From NCBI GenBank assembly GCA_031399165.1, contig JANNOO010000038.1:124001-188000 (forward strand): a stretch of DNA of 64,000 bases, given 5' to 3'. Shown piece by piece: positions 25,748-33,972 of the stretch. This stretch comes from JAKFWI01 sp031399165 (lineage in GTDB: Bacteria; Pseudomonadota; Alphaproteobacteria; Caulobacterales; Aquidulcibacteraceae). The translations under genes were made by a program, and so were the position numbers. The notes beneath the pieces were generated by a model. That model did not search any database and was not told the DNA's origin. It worked only from the letters and a program-made list of their open reading frames with translations. Numbering within the stretch: the first letter of the stretch is position 1; the number at the start of each line of letters is the position of its first letter.

Positions 25748-25791
25748 GCTTCCGCAGCGCCTTGCGCGCGGAAGCCGCGAGAGACTGAACG

Positions 25792-26811
25792 ATGTCGATT
25801 GAAAAGAATTGGCAGGAATTGATCCGCCCGAAGAAGCCGGCGGTTGAGCATGGGCGCGACGCCAAGCGCATCGCTACGCTGGTGGCTGAGCCGCTTGAGC
25901 GTGGCTTTGGCATGACGCTGGGCAACGCCCTGCGCCGGGTGCTGCTGTCCTCGCTGCAAGGCGCGGCGATCACCTCGATCCAGGTCGATGGCGTGGTGCA
26001 CGAGTTCACCTCTATCCCTGGCGTGCGCGAAGACGTGACCGATCTGGTGCTGAACCTGAAGCAGGTCGCGATCCGCATGCGCGGCGAAGGCCCCAAGAAG
26101 CTGCTGCTGAAAGTCGATGGTCCCGGCGAAGTGAAGGCCAAGGACATTCAAACCGTCGCCGATCTTGAAATCCTCAACCCGAACCATGTGCTCTGCACGC
26201 TCGATGACGGCGCGACGCTGCGCATGGAGCTGACGGTGAATAACGGCAAGGGTTATGTGCCCGCCGAAAAGAACCGCCCCGATGACGCGCCGATCGGCCT
26301 CATCGCTGTGGATTCAATCTATTCGCCCGTGCGCCGCGTGGCATATCGCGTTGATAATACTCGCGAAGGACAGGTGCTTGATTACGACAAGCTGATCCTT
26401 GAGGTCGAAACCAACGGCGCGCTGCGCCCGGAAGACGCCGTGGCTTACGCCGCACGCATTCTGCAGGACCAGCTTCAGGTGTTCATCACCTTCGAAGAGC
26501 CCAAGCAGAAGAAGGACGGCATGGACAAGCCGGACCTTCCGTTCAATCCGGCGCTGCTCAAGAAGGTCGACGAACTGGAACTCAGCGTCCGCTCGGCGAA
26601 CTGCTTGAAGAACGACAACATCGTTTACATCGGCGACCTGATTCAGAAGTCGGAAGCCGAAATGCTGCGCACACCGAATTTCGGGCGCAAGAGCCTGAAC
26701 GAGATCAAGGAAGTGCTTTCGGGCATGGGTCTGCACCTCGGCATGGCGGTCGAGAACTGGCCGCCGGAAAACATCGAAGACCTCGCCAAAAAGTACGAAG
26801 ATTCAATCTAA
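25792..26811 (+). CDS. rpoA: RNA polymerase subunit alpha
   Basis: 339 residues. N-terminal assembly domain with EPLERGFGMTLGNALRRVLL and GAAITSIQVDGVVHEF; C-terminal domain with ELSVRSANCLKNDNIVYIGD and TPNFGRKSLNEIKEVLSGMG that contacts UP elements and activators. It lies behind the terminator at 25723; no clear separate promoter was seen in the 45-bp gap. Confidence 0.98.
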   Translation: MSIEKNWQELIRPKKPAVEHGRDAKRIATLVAEPLERGFGMTLGNALRRVLLSSLQGAAITSIQVDGVVHEFTSIPGVREDVTDLVLNLKQVAIRMRGEGPKKLLLKVDGPGEVKAKDIQTVADLEILNPNHVLCTLDDGATLRMELTVNNGKGYVPAEKNRPDDAPIGLIAVDSIYSPVRRVAYRVDNTREGQVLDYDKLILEVETNGALRPEDAVAYAARILQDQLQVFITFEEPKQKKDGMDKPDLPFNPALLKKVDELELSVRSANCLKNDNIVYIGDLIQKSEAEMLRTPNFGRKSLNEIKEVLSGMGLHLGMAVENWPPENIEDLAKKYEDSI

Positions 26812-26823
26812 GGCATTTGTGTC

Positions 26824-27255
26824 ATGCGCCACGGCGTCGCTCTGAAAAAACTGAACCGCACGGCTGCCCACCGGGAGGCCATGTTCGCAAACATGGCCGC
26901 CTCGCTGATCAAGCATGAGCAGATCGTGACGACCCTGCCGAAGGCCAAGGCGCTGCGCCCGGTCGTCGAAAAGCTGGTTACGCTGGCCAAGCGCGGCGAT
27001 CTCGCCGCCCGCCGCCTGGTGATTGCGCGCATGGGCGATGAAACCCAGGCCAAGAAGTTGTTCGACGTTCTGGCGCCGCGCTACAAAGCGCGCGCCGGCG
27101 GCTACACGCGCGTGCTGAAGGCGGGCTTCCGCCACGGCGACAACGCGCCCGTCGCCGTGATCGAATTTGTCGATCGCGACGAGAACGCCAAGGGCCTCGA
27201 TAGCGGCCCGGTGCAAGATCGCACCGGAGACAGCGCCTACACCGACGGCAGCTGA
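26824..27255 (+). CDS. rplQ: 50S ribosomal protein L17
   Basis: 143 residues. MRHGVALKKLNRTAAHREAM, LPKAKALRPVVEKLVTLAKR and AGGYTRVLKAGFRHGDNAP. A short extra C-terminal tail (SGPVQDRTGDSAYTDGS) extends past the core, as in several alphaproteobacteria. Last gene of the ribosomal block. Confidence 0.97.
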   Translation: MRHGVALKKLNRTAAHREAMFANMAASLIKHEQIVTTLPKAKALRPVVEKLVTLAKRGDLAARRLVIARMGDETQAKKLFDVLAPRYKARAGGYTRVLKAGFRHGDNAPVAVIEFVDRDENAKGLDSGPVQDRTGDSAYTDGS

Positions 27256-27278
27256 GTTCGATCTCTATAGCAGGTTAG

Positions 27279-27309
27279 AAAACGCCGGCGGCTCTGTCGC
27301 CGGCGTTTT
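27279..27309 (+). terminator. Intrinsic terminator after rplQ
   Basis: A perfect 12-bp stem, AAAACGCCGGCG (27279-27290) with CGCCGGCGTTTT (27298-27309), around a 7-nt loop. The stem ends in T-rich sequence. Closes the alpha operon. Confidence 0.88.
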
Positions 27310-27351
27310 CGTTTGTCATAAGTCTGGGGTAAAGTGCGGGACGGAGACCCC

Positions 27352-27831
27352 ATGCCCGACATCCGCCCCACGCTTTCCTCGGCGCTGATCTATCGCGATC
27401 CCAAGGCAGCATTGGAATTTCTTGAGCGCGCCTTCGGGTTCTCGTCCCTGATGATCATCAGGGACGATAAAGGAGAGATCGTTCATGCCGAGATGACGCT
27501 CGGCAACGGGCTGATCATGGTTGGCTATGAATGGAGCGCGGAATGCAAAAGCCCCGCTTCGGTAGACGGCAGAAACACGCAAACCTTGCATGTTCACCTT
27601 GAAACGGACGTCGACTCCCATTGCGCGGCCGCGCGGGCTGCGGGAGCAGAAATCCTTATGGATCCAGCAGATCAGTTCTATGGCGACCGCTCGTATCGGG
27701 CCGCTGATCCCGAAGGTCACGTCTGGACCTTCAGCCAGACCAAGAAGGCGCTTTCGCCAGCGGAATGGGATAAGGCAGGCGGCGGGCTCAAAACCTGGGT
27801 GCGTCCTGGCAGCGTGTATGACGTTAGCTGA
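27352..27831 (+). CDS. VOC-superfamily (glyoxalase/bleomycin-resistance-like) protein
   Basis: 159 residues. The pattern YRDPKAALEFLERAFGF, GNGLIMVG and DPEGHVWTFSQTKK is that of PhnB-like vicinal-oxygen-chelate proteins, with a paired beta-alpha-beta fold. Metal ligands and substrate are not certain. Start at ATG 27352, where the domain begins, behind an SD-like GGAGA. Confidence 0.8.
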   Translation: MPDIRPTLSSALIYRDPKAALEFLERAFGFSSLMIIRDDKGEIVHAEMTLGNGLIMVGYEWSAECKSPASVDGRNTQTLHVHLETDVDSHCAAARAAGAEILMDPADQFYGDRSYRAADPEGHVWTFSQTKKALSPAEWDKAGGGLKTWVRPGSVYDVS

Positions 27832-27924
27832 CCATGGGGCTGACGCCTAAAATCTTTGTAAGCCATGTTTCCGCCATGGCCGGGGCAAACTACGTCCAGC
27901 TTCGGCTCAGCGGTGAGATCATAT

Positions 27925-29322
27925 ATGCGCGCGTCCTGGTTTGCTGCTCTTCTACTCGCGGCAGGAATTGCCGTGCTGGCGCCGGCGGCAAGCGCGCAGT
28001 CCGCGCGTGTGACGCCCAATTCGCGCCAGGACGTACAATTGTCGTTCGCCAACGTCGCGGCTAAGGCGTCGCCCGCGGTAGTGAACGTCTATGCCCAACG
28101 CGTCGTAGTTGAACGCACGCCTCTGTTTTCAGATCCGATATTCCGCCAGTTCGGTCTCGGCATGGGCGTGCCGCAGGAGCGCGTGCAGCAATCGCTGGGC
28201 TCGGGTGTTATCGTGCGGGCGGATGGCGTCATCGTCACCAACAACCACGTGATCGAAAAAGCCGATGCCCTAAAGGTTGTGCTGAGCGACCGGCGCGAAT
28301 TCGACGCCAGGGTGCTGCTCGCCGATCCGAAGACCGACCTGGCCGTGCTGCGCATAGACACCGGCGGACAACGCCTGCCGACGCTGGATTTTGCCGACAC
28401 GCAGTCGCTGAAGGTCGGCGACCTGGTGCTGGCGATCGGAAATCCGTTTGGCCTCACGCAGACCGTGACCAGCGGCATCATCTCGGCGGTGGGCCGCACC
28501 GAAGTATCGATCAACGATTATTCCTCGTTCATCCAGACTGACGCTGCGATCAACAAGGGCAATTCCGGCGGCGCACTGGTCGACATGAATGGCGACCTCG
28601 TGGGCGTAAACTCGGCGATTTTTTCTGCGGGCGGCGGTTCCAACGGAATTGGCTTCGCGATCCCGGCGGAGATGGCGCGGCGGGTCGTGGAATCGGCGGT
28701 GACGGGGGGCAAGATCGTGCGGCCCTGGCTCGGCGTAAAAGGCCAGCCGGTCAGTCAACAGACCGCGCGGACGCTGGGCTTGGCCAGTCCCAAAGGGATC
28801 ATGATTTCAGAGGTATACCCGGGGAGTCCGGCCGCGAAGGCCGGGCTCGCCAAGGGCGACGTGATCCTCTCGGTGAACGGCGCGGACGTGTTCGATGAGG
28901 GCGGGGTCCGCTACCAGGCCGCTACGTTGCGTCCCGGCGCTTCAATGACGATCGAAATGATCAAGGGCAATACGCGCCGGCAGGTTACCGCGCGGGCTGA
29001 GGCGCCGCCGCGCTATCCGGCGCCTGACGCGCGCACGTTGACTGGCCAGACGCCTCTAAGCGGCGCGCAGGTGGTCAACCTTTCGCCGGCGGAAGCCGAG
29101 GATGTTGGCTTCGACACGTTCACTACTGGCGTTTATATCAAGACCCTGGCGCCGGCCGGCGTAGCGGCGCGGCTTGGATTGAGGCCCGGTGACATCATCC
29201 GCGAGGTCAACGGCCGGGAGGTTCGTTCCACTGCCGAACTCGAAGCGCTCGCGCGCATGCCCGCGCCGTCCTGGCGCATCGGCGTCGAGCGCGGCGGCCG
29301 GCGGATGGAATTGCAGATCTGA
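27925..29322 (+). CDS. HtrA/DegP-type periplasmic serine protease
   Basis: 465 residues: signal peptide (MRASWFAALLLAAGIAVLAP...SAQ), trypsin-like domain with His in VTNNHVIE, Asp in DPKTDLAVLRID and Ser in NKGNSGGALVDMNG, then two PDZ domains (around residues 270-360 and 380-465; KGIMISEVYPGSPAAKAGL and GVAARLGLRPGDIIREVNG). It degrades or chaperones misfolded envelope proteins. Start ATG 27925 chosen for the signal peptide; the upstream frame is spacer. rarA follows 40 bp later. Confidence 0.93.
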   Translation: MRASWFAALLLAAGIAVLAPAASAQSARVTPNSRQDVQLSFANVAAKASPAVVNVYAQRVVVERTPLFSDPIFRQFGLGMGVPQERVQQSLGSGVIVRADGVIVTNNHVIEKADALKVVLSDRREFDARVLLADPKTDLAVLRIDTGGQRLPTLDFADTQSLKVGDLVLAIGNPFGLTQTVTSGIISAVGRTEVSINDYSSFIQTDAAINKGNSGGALVDMNGDLVGVNSAIFSAGGGSNGIGFAIPAEMARRVVESAVTGGKIVRPWLGVKGQPVSQQTARTLGLASPKGIMISEVYPGSPAAKAGLAKGDVILSVNGADVFDEGGVRYQAATLRPGASMTIEMIKGNTRRQVTARAEAPPRYPAPDARTLTGQTPLSGAQVVNLSPAEAEDVGFDTFTTGVYIKTLAPAGVAARLGLRPGDIIREVNGREVRSTAELEALARMPAPSWRIGVERGGRRMELQI

Positions 29323-29362
29323 CCATGAGGCGCCGCAAACCGGCGTCTGCTAGTCTTTCGCC

Positions 29363-30682
29363 ATGAGCGATCTCTTTGAAGCTGCCGGATTGGACGAGGA
29401 GGTTCCCCGCCCGCTGGCTGACCGGCTTCGGCCGAAAACGATCGAGGAAGTTGTCGGCCAGGAGCACCTGCTCGGAGCCGAAGGGCCGATTGGCCGGATG
29501 ATCGCCAAAAAGCGCCTCGGCTCGATGATCCTGTGGGGGCCGCCGGGCGTGGGTAAAACCACGATCGCGCGCCTGCTCGCGCGCCAGGCGGGGCTCGACT
29601 TCCAGCAGATATCGGCGGTGTTCTCCGGTGTCGCTGATCTGCGCAAGGTGTTCGAGGCGGCGCGCACGCGCAGAGCAGCGGGCAAGGGCACGCTCCTGTT
29701 TGTCGATGAAATCCATCGCTTCAACCGCGCGCAGCAGGACGGCTTTTTGCCGTTTGTCGAAGAAGGCGTCGTGACTCTGGTTGGCGCGACGACCGAAAAC
29801 CCATCGTTCGAAATCAACGGCGCGCTCTTGTCGCGCGCGCAGGTTTTTGTGTTGAAGCGGCTGACCGCGGAGGCGCTCGATGTTCTGCTCACGCGCGCCG
29901 AAACGCTGACGGGCGAAAGGTTGCCGCTGACTTCCGAGGCACGCGCTGCGCTTGCAGCCATGGCGGATGGTGATGGCCGCTATGTGCTCACGCTGGCGGA
30001 GGAATTGCTTGCGCTGCGCACAACAAAGCCGCTCGATGTAAAGGCGCTCAGCGCCGCGCTGCAGAAGCGCGCGCCGGTCTACGACAAGGATCGGGAGGAG
30101 CATTACAACCTCGTCTCCGCGTTGCATAAATCCATCCGCGGTTCCGACCCCGACGCAGCGCTTTATTGGCTCGCGCGCATGCTCGCTGGCGGCGAGGATC
30201 CCCTTTTCATAGCGCGCCGTGTTGTACGCGCCGCAGCAGAGGACGTGGGTCTTGCCGACCCAACAGCGTTAATCATCGCCAATGCGGCGAAAGACGCGGT
30301 GCATTTTCTCGGTCAGCCAGAAGGCGAGCTACACCTCGCTCAAGCTGTGTTGCATCTTGCGACAGCGCCGAAATCTAACGCGGCTTATGCGGCATGGGGC
30401 GCAGCCCGGCGCGCCGCCCAGGAATTCAGCAATCTCATGCCGCCCAAGCATATTCTGAACGCGCCGACCAATCTGATGAAGGATTTGGGCTATGGCCGGG
30501 GTTATGAATATGACCACGCTGCGGATGAAGCTTTTTTCGGGCAGGACTATTTTCCGGACGACATGGGCAGGCAAACCTTTTATCAGCCTACAGACCGTGG
30601 GCGCGAGGCGCCCATCAAGGACCGGCTTGAGCGCTGGGCCGAAATAAGAGCTGCGCGCAACAGCGCCAAGCCAAAGACATAA
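29363..30682 (+). CDS. rarA: Replication-associated recombination ATPase RarA (MgsA)
   Basis: 439 residues, AAA+ ATPase that acts at stalled forks with SSB. RLRPKTIEEVVGQEHLL, Walker A GPPGVGKTTIARLLAR, Walker B LLFVDEIHRFNRAQQD, sensor 1 GATTENPSFEIN. C-terminal clamp-loader-like tetramerisation domain with SIRGSDPDAALYWLARMLAG and PKHILNAPTNLMK. The htrA-rarA-rluC order is common in alphaproteobacteria. Confidence 0.95.
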   Translation: MSDLFEAAGLDEEVPRPLADRLRPKTIEEVVGQEHLLGAEGPIGRMIAKKRLGSMILWGPPGVGKTTIARLLARQAGLDFQQISAVFSGVADLRKVFEAARTRRAAGKGTLLFVDEIHRFNRAQQDGFLPFVEEGVVTLVGATTENPSFEINGALLSRAQVFVLKRLTAEALDVLLTRAETLTGERLPLTSEARAALAAMADGDGRYVLTLAEELLALRTTKPLDVKALSAALQKRAPVYDKDREEHYNLVSALHKSIRGSDPDAALYWLARMLAGGEDPLFIARRVVRAAAEDVGLADPTALIIANAAKDAVHFLGQPEGELHLAQAVLHLATAPKSNAAYAAWGAARRAAQEFSNLMPPKHILNAPTNLMKDLGYGRGYEYDHAADEAFFGQDYFPDDMGRQTFYQPTDRGREAPIKDRLERWAEIRAARNSAKPKT

Positions 30683-30697
30683 GATGCCAAGATCAAG

Positions 30698-31573
30698 ATG
30701 ACCGAGCGTAAACCGAGACCGACTTTGAAGCTGGCGATTCCGCGTGGCGATGTCGCGCCGCCGGATGCGCCGCGTGCGCGCGTGAGTCCGTCCGCGGAAC
30801 GCGTGTTGGCCGAGCCGCCGGCTGCCGAGCTGACTGGAGCGGATATCGCCCTAGTCAAGAGCCTTCTGATCCATGAGGACGAACATGTCCTGGCGTTCAA
30901 CAAGCCGGTGGGCATGTCGGTGCAGGGAGGTTCGGGCATCGACAAGAGCCTCGACGACCTTATTGCGGCGTTCAGCAAGTCAAACGGCAAGAAGCCCAAG
31001 CTTGTGCATCGGCTGGACCGCGATACGAGCGGGGTGATCGTAGTAGCCCGCAGCCAGCCGGCCGCTGCGGCGCTGTCGAAAGCGTTTGCCGGGCGCGAGG
31101 CGAACAAAACTTATATCGCGGTGGTTTGCGGCGGGGCGCCGAAGCCCGAGGCCGCTACGATCAGCATTCCGCTGAAGAAGATGGCGCGCAACGGCATCGA
31201 CATGGTCCGCGCCGCGCGTGATGGCGATAACGGCGTCCTCACGGCCAAGACACGCTATCGGACTTTGTCGAAGACGAAGGATGTTGCGTTGGTGGCTCTG
31301 CAGCCGGAGACGGGGCGCCTGCACCAGTTGCGCGCACACATGTCGATGATCGACAATCCGATCGCGGGCGACGGCAAGTATGGCGGCCTGTTCGCCATCG
31401 GCGCGGTCGAGATTTCCACGATGCTGCTCCATGCCTTCTCACTCTCGCTCCCCCATCCTGCTGGCGGCATCCTGAATATCAGTACGCTGCCGCCGAAAGA
31501 GTTTGGCAAAACGGCGAACGCGCTGGGGCTCGACATTTCCGCACCGCTCGCCGCGCTGGCCGGAGCGCGCTAG
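30698..31573 (+). CDS. RluA-family pseudouridine synthase without S4 domain
   Basis: 291 residues. The catalytic motif HRLDRDTSGVIVVARS (Asp in RLDRDTSG) marks RluA-type synthases that isomerise uridine in rRNA or tRNA. NKPVGMSVQGG precedes it and RLHQLRAHM follows. The first 60 residues are a Pro/Arg-rich stretch rather than an S4 domain. It stands directly before a second family member, 8 bp apart, suggesting a tandem duplication with divergence. The target uridine is unknown. Confidence 0.88.
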   Translation: MTERKPRPTLKLAIPRGDVAPPDAPRARVSPSAERVLAEPPAAELTGADIALVKSLLIHEDEHVLAFNKPVGMSVQGGSGIDKSLDDLIAAFSKSNGKKPKLVHRLDRDTSGVIVVARSQPAAAALSKAFAGREANKTYIAVVCGGAPKPEAATISIPLKKMARNGIDMVRAARDGDNGVLTAKTRYRTLSKTKDVALVALQPETGRLHQLRAHMSMIDNPIAGDGKYGGLFAIGAVEISTMLLHAFSLSLPHPAGGILNISTLPPKEFGKTANALGLDISAPLAALAGAR

Positions 31574-31581
31574 GCGGGCCG

Positions 31582-32568
31582 ATGAACGCCGTCTATTCAT
31601 TGCCAGTGACGAGAGAGGACGGAGAAGTCCGTCTCGACCGCTGGCTGCGCCGCCGCTTTCCGCATTTGGGCCAGGGGCAGGTCGAGAAATTGATCCGCAC
31701 CGGGCAGGTGCGCGTGGACGGCGCACGCGCGAAAGCCAGCGACCGCGTCGCTGAAGGTCAGATGATCCGCATCCCGCCTTTCCCCACCGCGGAAAAGCGC
31801 GAGGACACCTCTGAGCTTTCAGCGAAGGACCAAGAATACGTCCGGTCGCTGGTGATATACCGCGACGATGATCTGATCGCGATCAACAAGCCGCACGGTC
31901 TCGCTGTGCAAGGCGGCACCAAGACGCTGCGCCACCTGGATGGCCTGCTGGACGGTTTACGGTTTGACGCCGAAGAGACGCCCAAACTGGTGCACCGGCT
32001 GGATCGCGACACGTCAGGCGTGATGCTGATCGCGCGTCATCCCGCGGCCGCAGCGGCGCTTTCAGCGGCGTTCAAAAGCCGCGATACGGAGAAAATTTAC
32101 TGGGCGGTGGTCGCCGGGGCGCCCAATCCGCCGCTGGGCGAAATCCGGGGCTGGATGAAGAAGGCCGGCGGGCCGCGCGATGGTGATCGCGAAATGATGC
32201 GCCGTGCAGCGCATCGCGAGCCGGAAGCGGTATTTGCGATCACCGATTACACGACTTTGGGCGATGCGGGCCGTAAGGCGGCGTGGATGGCGCTGAAGCC
32301 GCTGACGGGACGGACGCACCAATTGCGCTTTCACATGGCCGAGATTGGCAATTCGATCATCGGCGATCCGAAATACAAGTGCGATCGGCCAACGCCGGGC
32401 GGACTCGCACACGCCCTGCACCTGCACGCGCGCGCAATCCGCCTGCCGCATCCGAACGGCAAAAGCTTTTCCATCACCGCGCCTCTACCTTCGCATATGA
32501 AGGCGACGTTCGACGCCCTGGGTTTCGATGAGCGCGACGCGAAAGATCCGTTCGCGGCGTTTCCATGA
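31582..32568 (+). CDS. rluC: RluC-type 23S rRNA pseudouridine synthase
   Basis: 328 residues with an N-terminal S4 RNA-binding domain (LDRWLRRRFPHLGQGQVEKL, IRTGQVRVDGARAKASDRV) and a catalytic domain with HRLDRDTSGVMLIARH and RTHQLRFHMAEIG. In E. coli RluC modifies three 23S positions. The stop overlaps the HAD gene start by ATGA. Confidence 0.9.
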   Translation: MNAVYSLPVTREDGEVRLDRWLRRRFPHLGQGQVEKLIRTGQVRVDGARAKASDRVAEGQMIRIPPFPTAEKREDTSELSAKDQEYVRSLVIYRDDDLIAINKPHGLAVQGGTKTLRHLDGLLDGLRFDAEETPKLVHRLDRDTSGVMLIARHPAAAAALSAAFKSRDTEKIYWAVVAGAPNPPLGEIRGWMKKAGGPRDGDREMMRRAAHREPEAVFAITDYTTLGDAGRKAAWMALKPLTGRTHQLRFHMAEIGNSIIGDPKYKCDRPTPGGLAHALHLHARAIRLPHPNGKSFSITAPLPSHMKATFDALGFDERDAKDPFAAFP

Positions 32569-33227
32569 AGCTCGCCGTTTGGGACGTCGACGGCACGATC
32601 ATCGACAGCCGCGCCTCCATCGCCGGCGCGATGAGCGCGGCTTTCGAAGCCAACGGTTTGACGCCGCCGACCTATGATGAGACGCGCGCCATCGTAGGCA
32701 TGTCGCTTGTTCCCGCGATCAGCATGCTGGCGCCGCAAGCAGACGAAAATCTGCTCAATGCGCTGAAGGACGATTACGTCGCCGCATTTGTGCGCAGGCG
32801 CGCCAGCGGGCGGCATGATCCGATGTATGACGGCGCGGACGAATTGCTGCGGCGGTTGCGCGCCGATGGCTGGATTATGGCGGTAGCGACGGGAAAATCA
32901 CGGGCGGGTGTGGTTTCCATTTTCGATGCGCATGATCTGCATGATCTGTTTGACGCCGTGCATTGCGCCGATGACGGGCCGGGCAAGCCCGATCCACATA
33001 TGCTGACCTGCAATATGCGGGCGCTGGGTGCGCAAGCGGCCAACACGATCATGATCGGTGACACCAGTCACGATATGGCGATGGCCCGCGCCGCCGGCGT
33101 GTACGCGCAGGGCGTGACCTGGGGCTTTCATACGGCGCAGGAAATGCTTGAGGGCGGCGCCGATAACGTGGCCGAAACGTTCGAGGCGCTAGAGCGCGCG
33201 CTTGCGTCGTTCCGGGCGCAGCCATGA
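32565..33227 (+). CDS. HAD-superfamily hydrolase (phosphoglycolate-phosphatase-like)
   Basis: 220 residues. Motif I WDVDGTIIDS, motif II ATGKSR, motif III Lys in GPGKPDPHM and motif IV MIGDTSHDMAMARAAG are all present, with a helical cap. Substrate is unknown; similar genes sit between rluC and the ATP12 gene in many alphaproteobacteria. Coupled by 4-bp overlaps at both ends. Confidence 0.9.
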   Translation: MKLAVWDVDGTIIDSRASIAGAMSAAFEANGLTPPTYDETRAIVGMSLVPAISMLAPQADENLLNALKDDYVAAFVRRRASGRHDPMYDGADELLRRLRADGWIMAVATGKSRAGVVSIFDAHDLHDLFDAVHCADDGPGKPDPHMLTCNMRALGAQAANTIMIGDTSHDMAMARAAGVYAQGVTWGFHTAQEMLEGGADNVAETFEALERALASFRAQP

Positions 33228-33928
33228 GCTTGCGGTTCTACAAGCAGGCTGGCGTCGCCGAAGCCAAGGGCGGCTTTATCGTGACGCTCGATGGGCGCTC
33301 GCTCCGAACGCCGTCGAAGGCGCCGCTGATCGCGCCGAGGCGGGCGCTGGCGCAGATGGCGGCTGACGAGTGGGGCGCACAGGGCGAGACGCTGAGGCCT
33401 GAGACCATGCCGATCACGCGGCTGATCAATGTCGCGATCGATTTCACGCCGGGCGCACGCGCCGAGATCGCCGCGCAGATCGGCAAATTCGGCGAGACCG
33501 ATTTGCTCTGCCACCGGGCGGAACAACCGCCCTCCCTGGCTGAGCGGCAGGCAAAGGTGTGGGATGGGTTGCTGGCCTGGGCAGACACGCAGCTGGGCGC
33601 GTCGCTGATCGCAGCGCCCGGCGTCTTCGCGCACCAGCAGCCGGAGGGCGCGCTGGCGGCGCTAGCAAAGCGCGCCGCAGCTCTGGACGATTTCCGCCTG
33701 ACAGGGCTGGCGCACGCAGCGGGACTGGCAGGGTCCGCCGTGCTGGCGTTCGCGATTGCCGAAGCCAAAGTCTCGCCCGAGGCGGCGTTCGCAGCGGCGG
33801 CGCTGGACGATCTCTACCAGCTGGAAACATGGGGCGAGGATGCCGAGGCGCGAGAACGGCTGAACAATCAGCAGGCTGAATTTGAAGCGCTCGCCCGCTT
33901 CTTTTTGGCGCTGGCGGCAGGCGAGTAG
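33224..33928 (+). CDS. ATP12-family F1-ATP synthase assembly chaperone
   Basis: 234 residues. RFYKQAGVAEAKGGFIVTLD, GRSLRTPSKAPL, EWGAQGETLRPETMPITRL and ETDLLCHRAEQP match ATP12/ATPAF2, which binds the F1 alpha subunit before hexamer assembly. The family in bacteria is largely alphaproteobacterial, supporting the phylum call. Overlaps the HAD gene by 4 bp. Confidence 0.92.
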   Translation: MSLRFYKQAGVAEAKGGFIVTLDGRSLRTPSKAPLIAPRRALAQMAADEWGAQGETLRPETMPITRLINVAIDFTPGARAEIAAQIGKFGETDLLCHRAEQPPSLAERQAKVWDGLLAWADTQLGASLIAAPGVFAHQQPEGALAALAKRAAALDDFRLTGLAHAAGLAGSAVLAFAIAEAKVSPEAAFAAAALDDLYQLETWGEDAEARERLNNQQAEFEALARFFLALAAGE

Positions 33929-33972
33929 CCTCCCTTCTCTCCTTGTGAAACAAGATAGGCTTCGGAGCGCTC

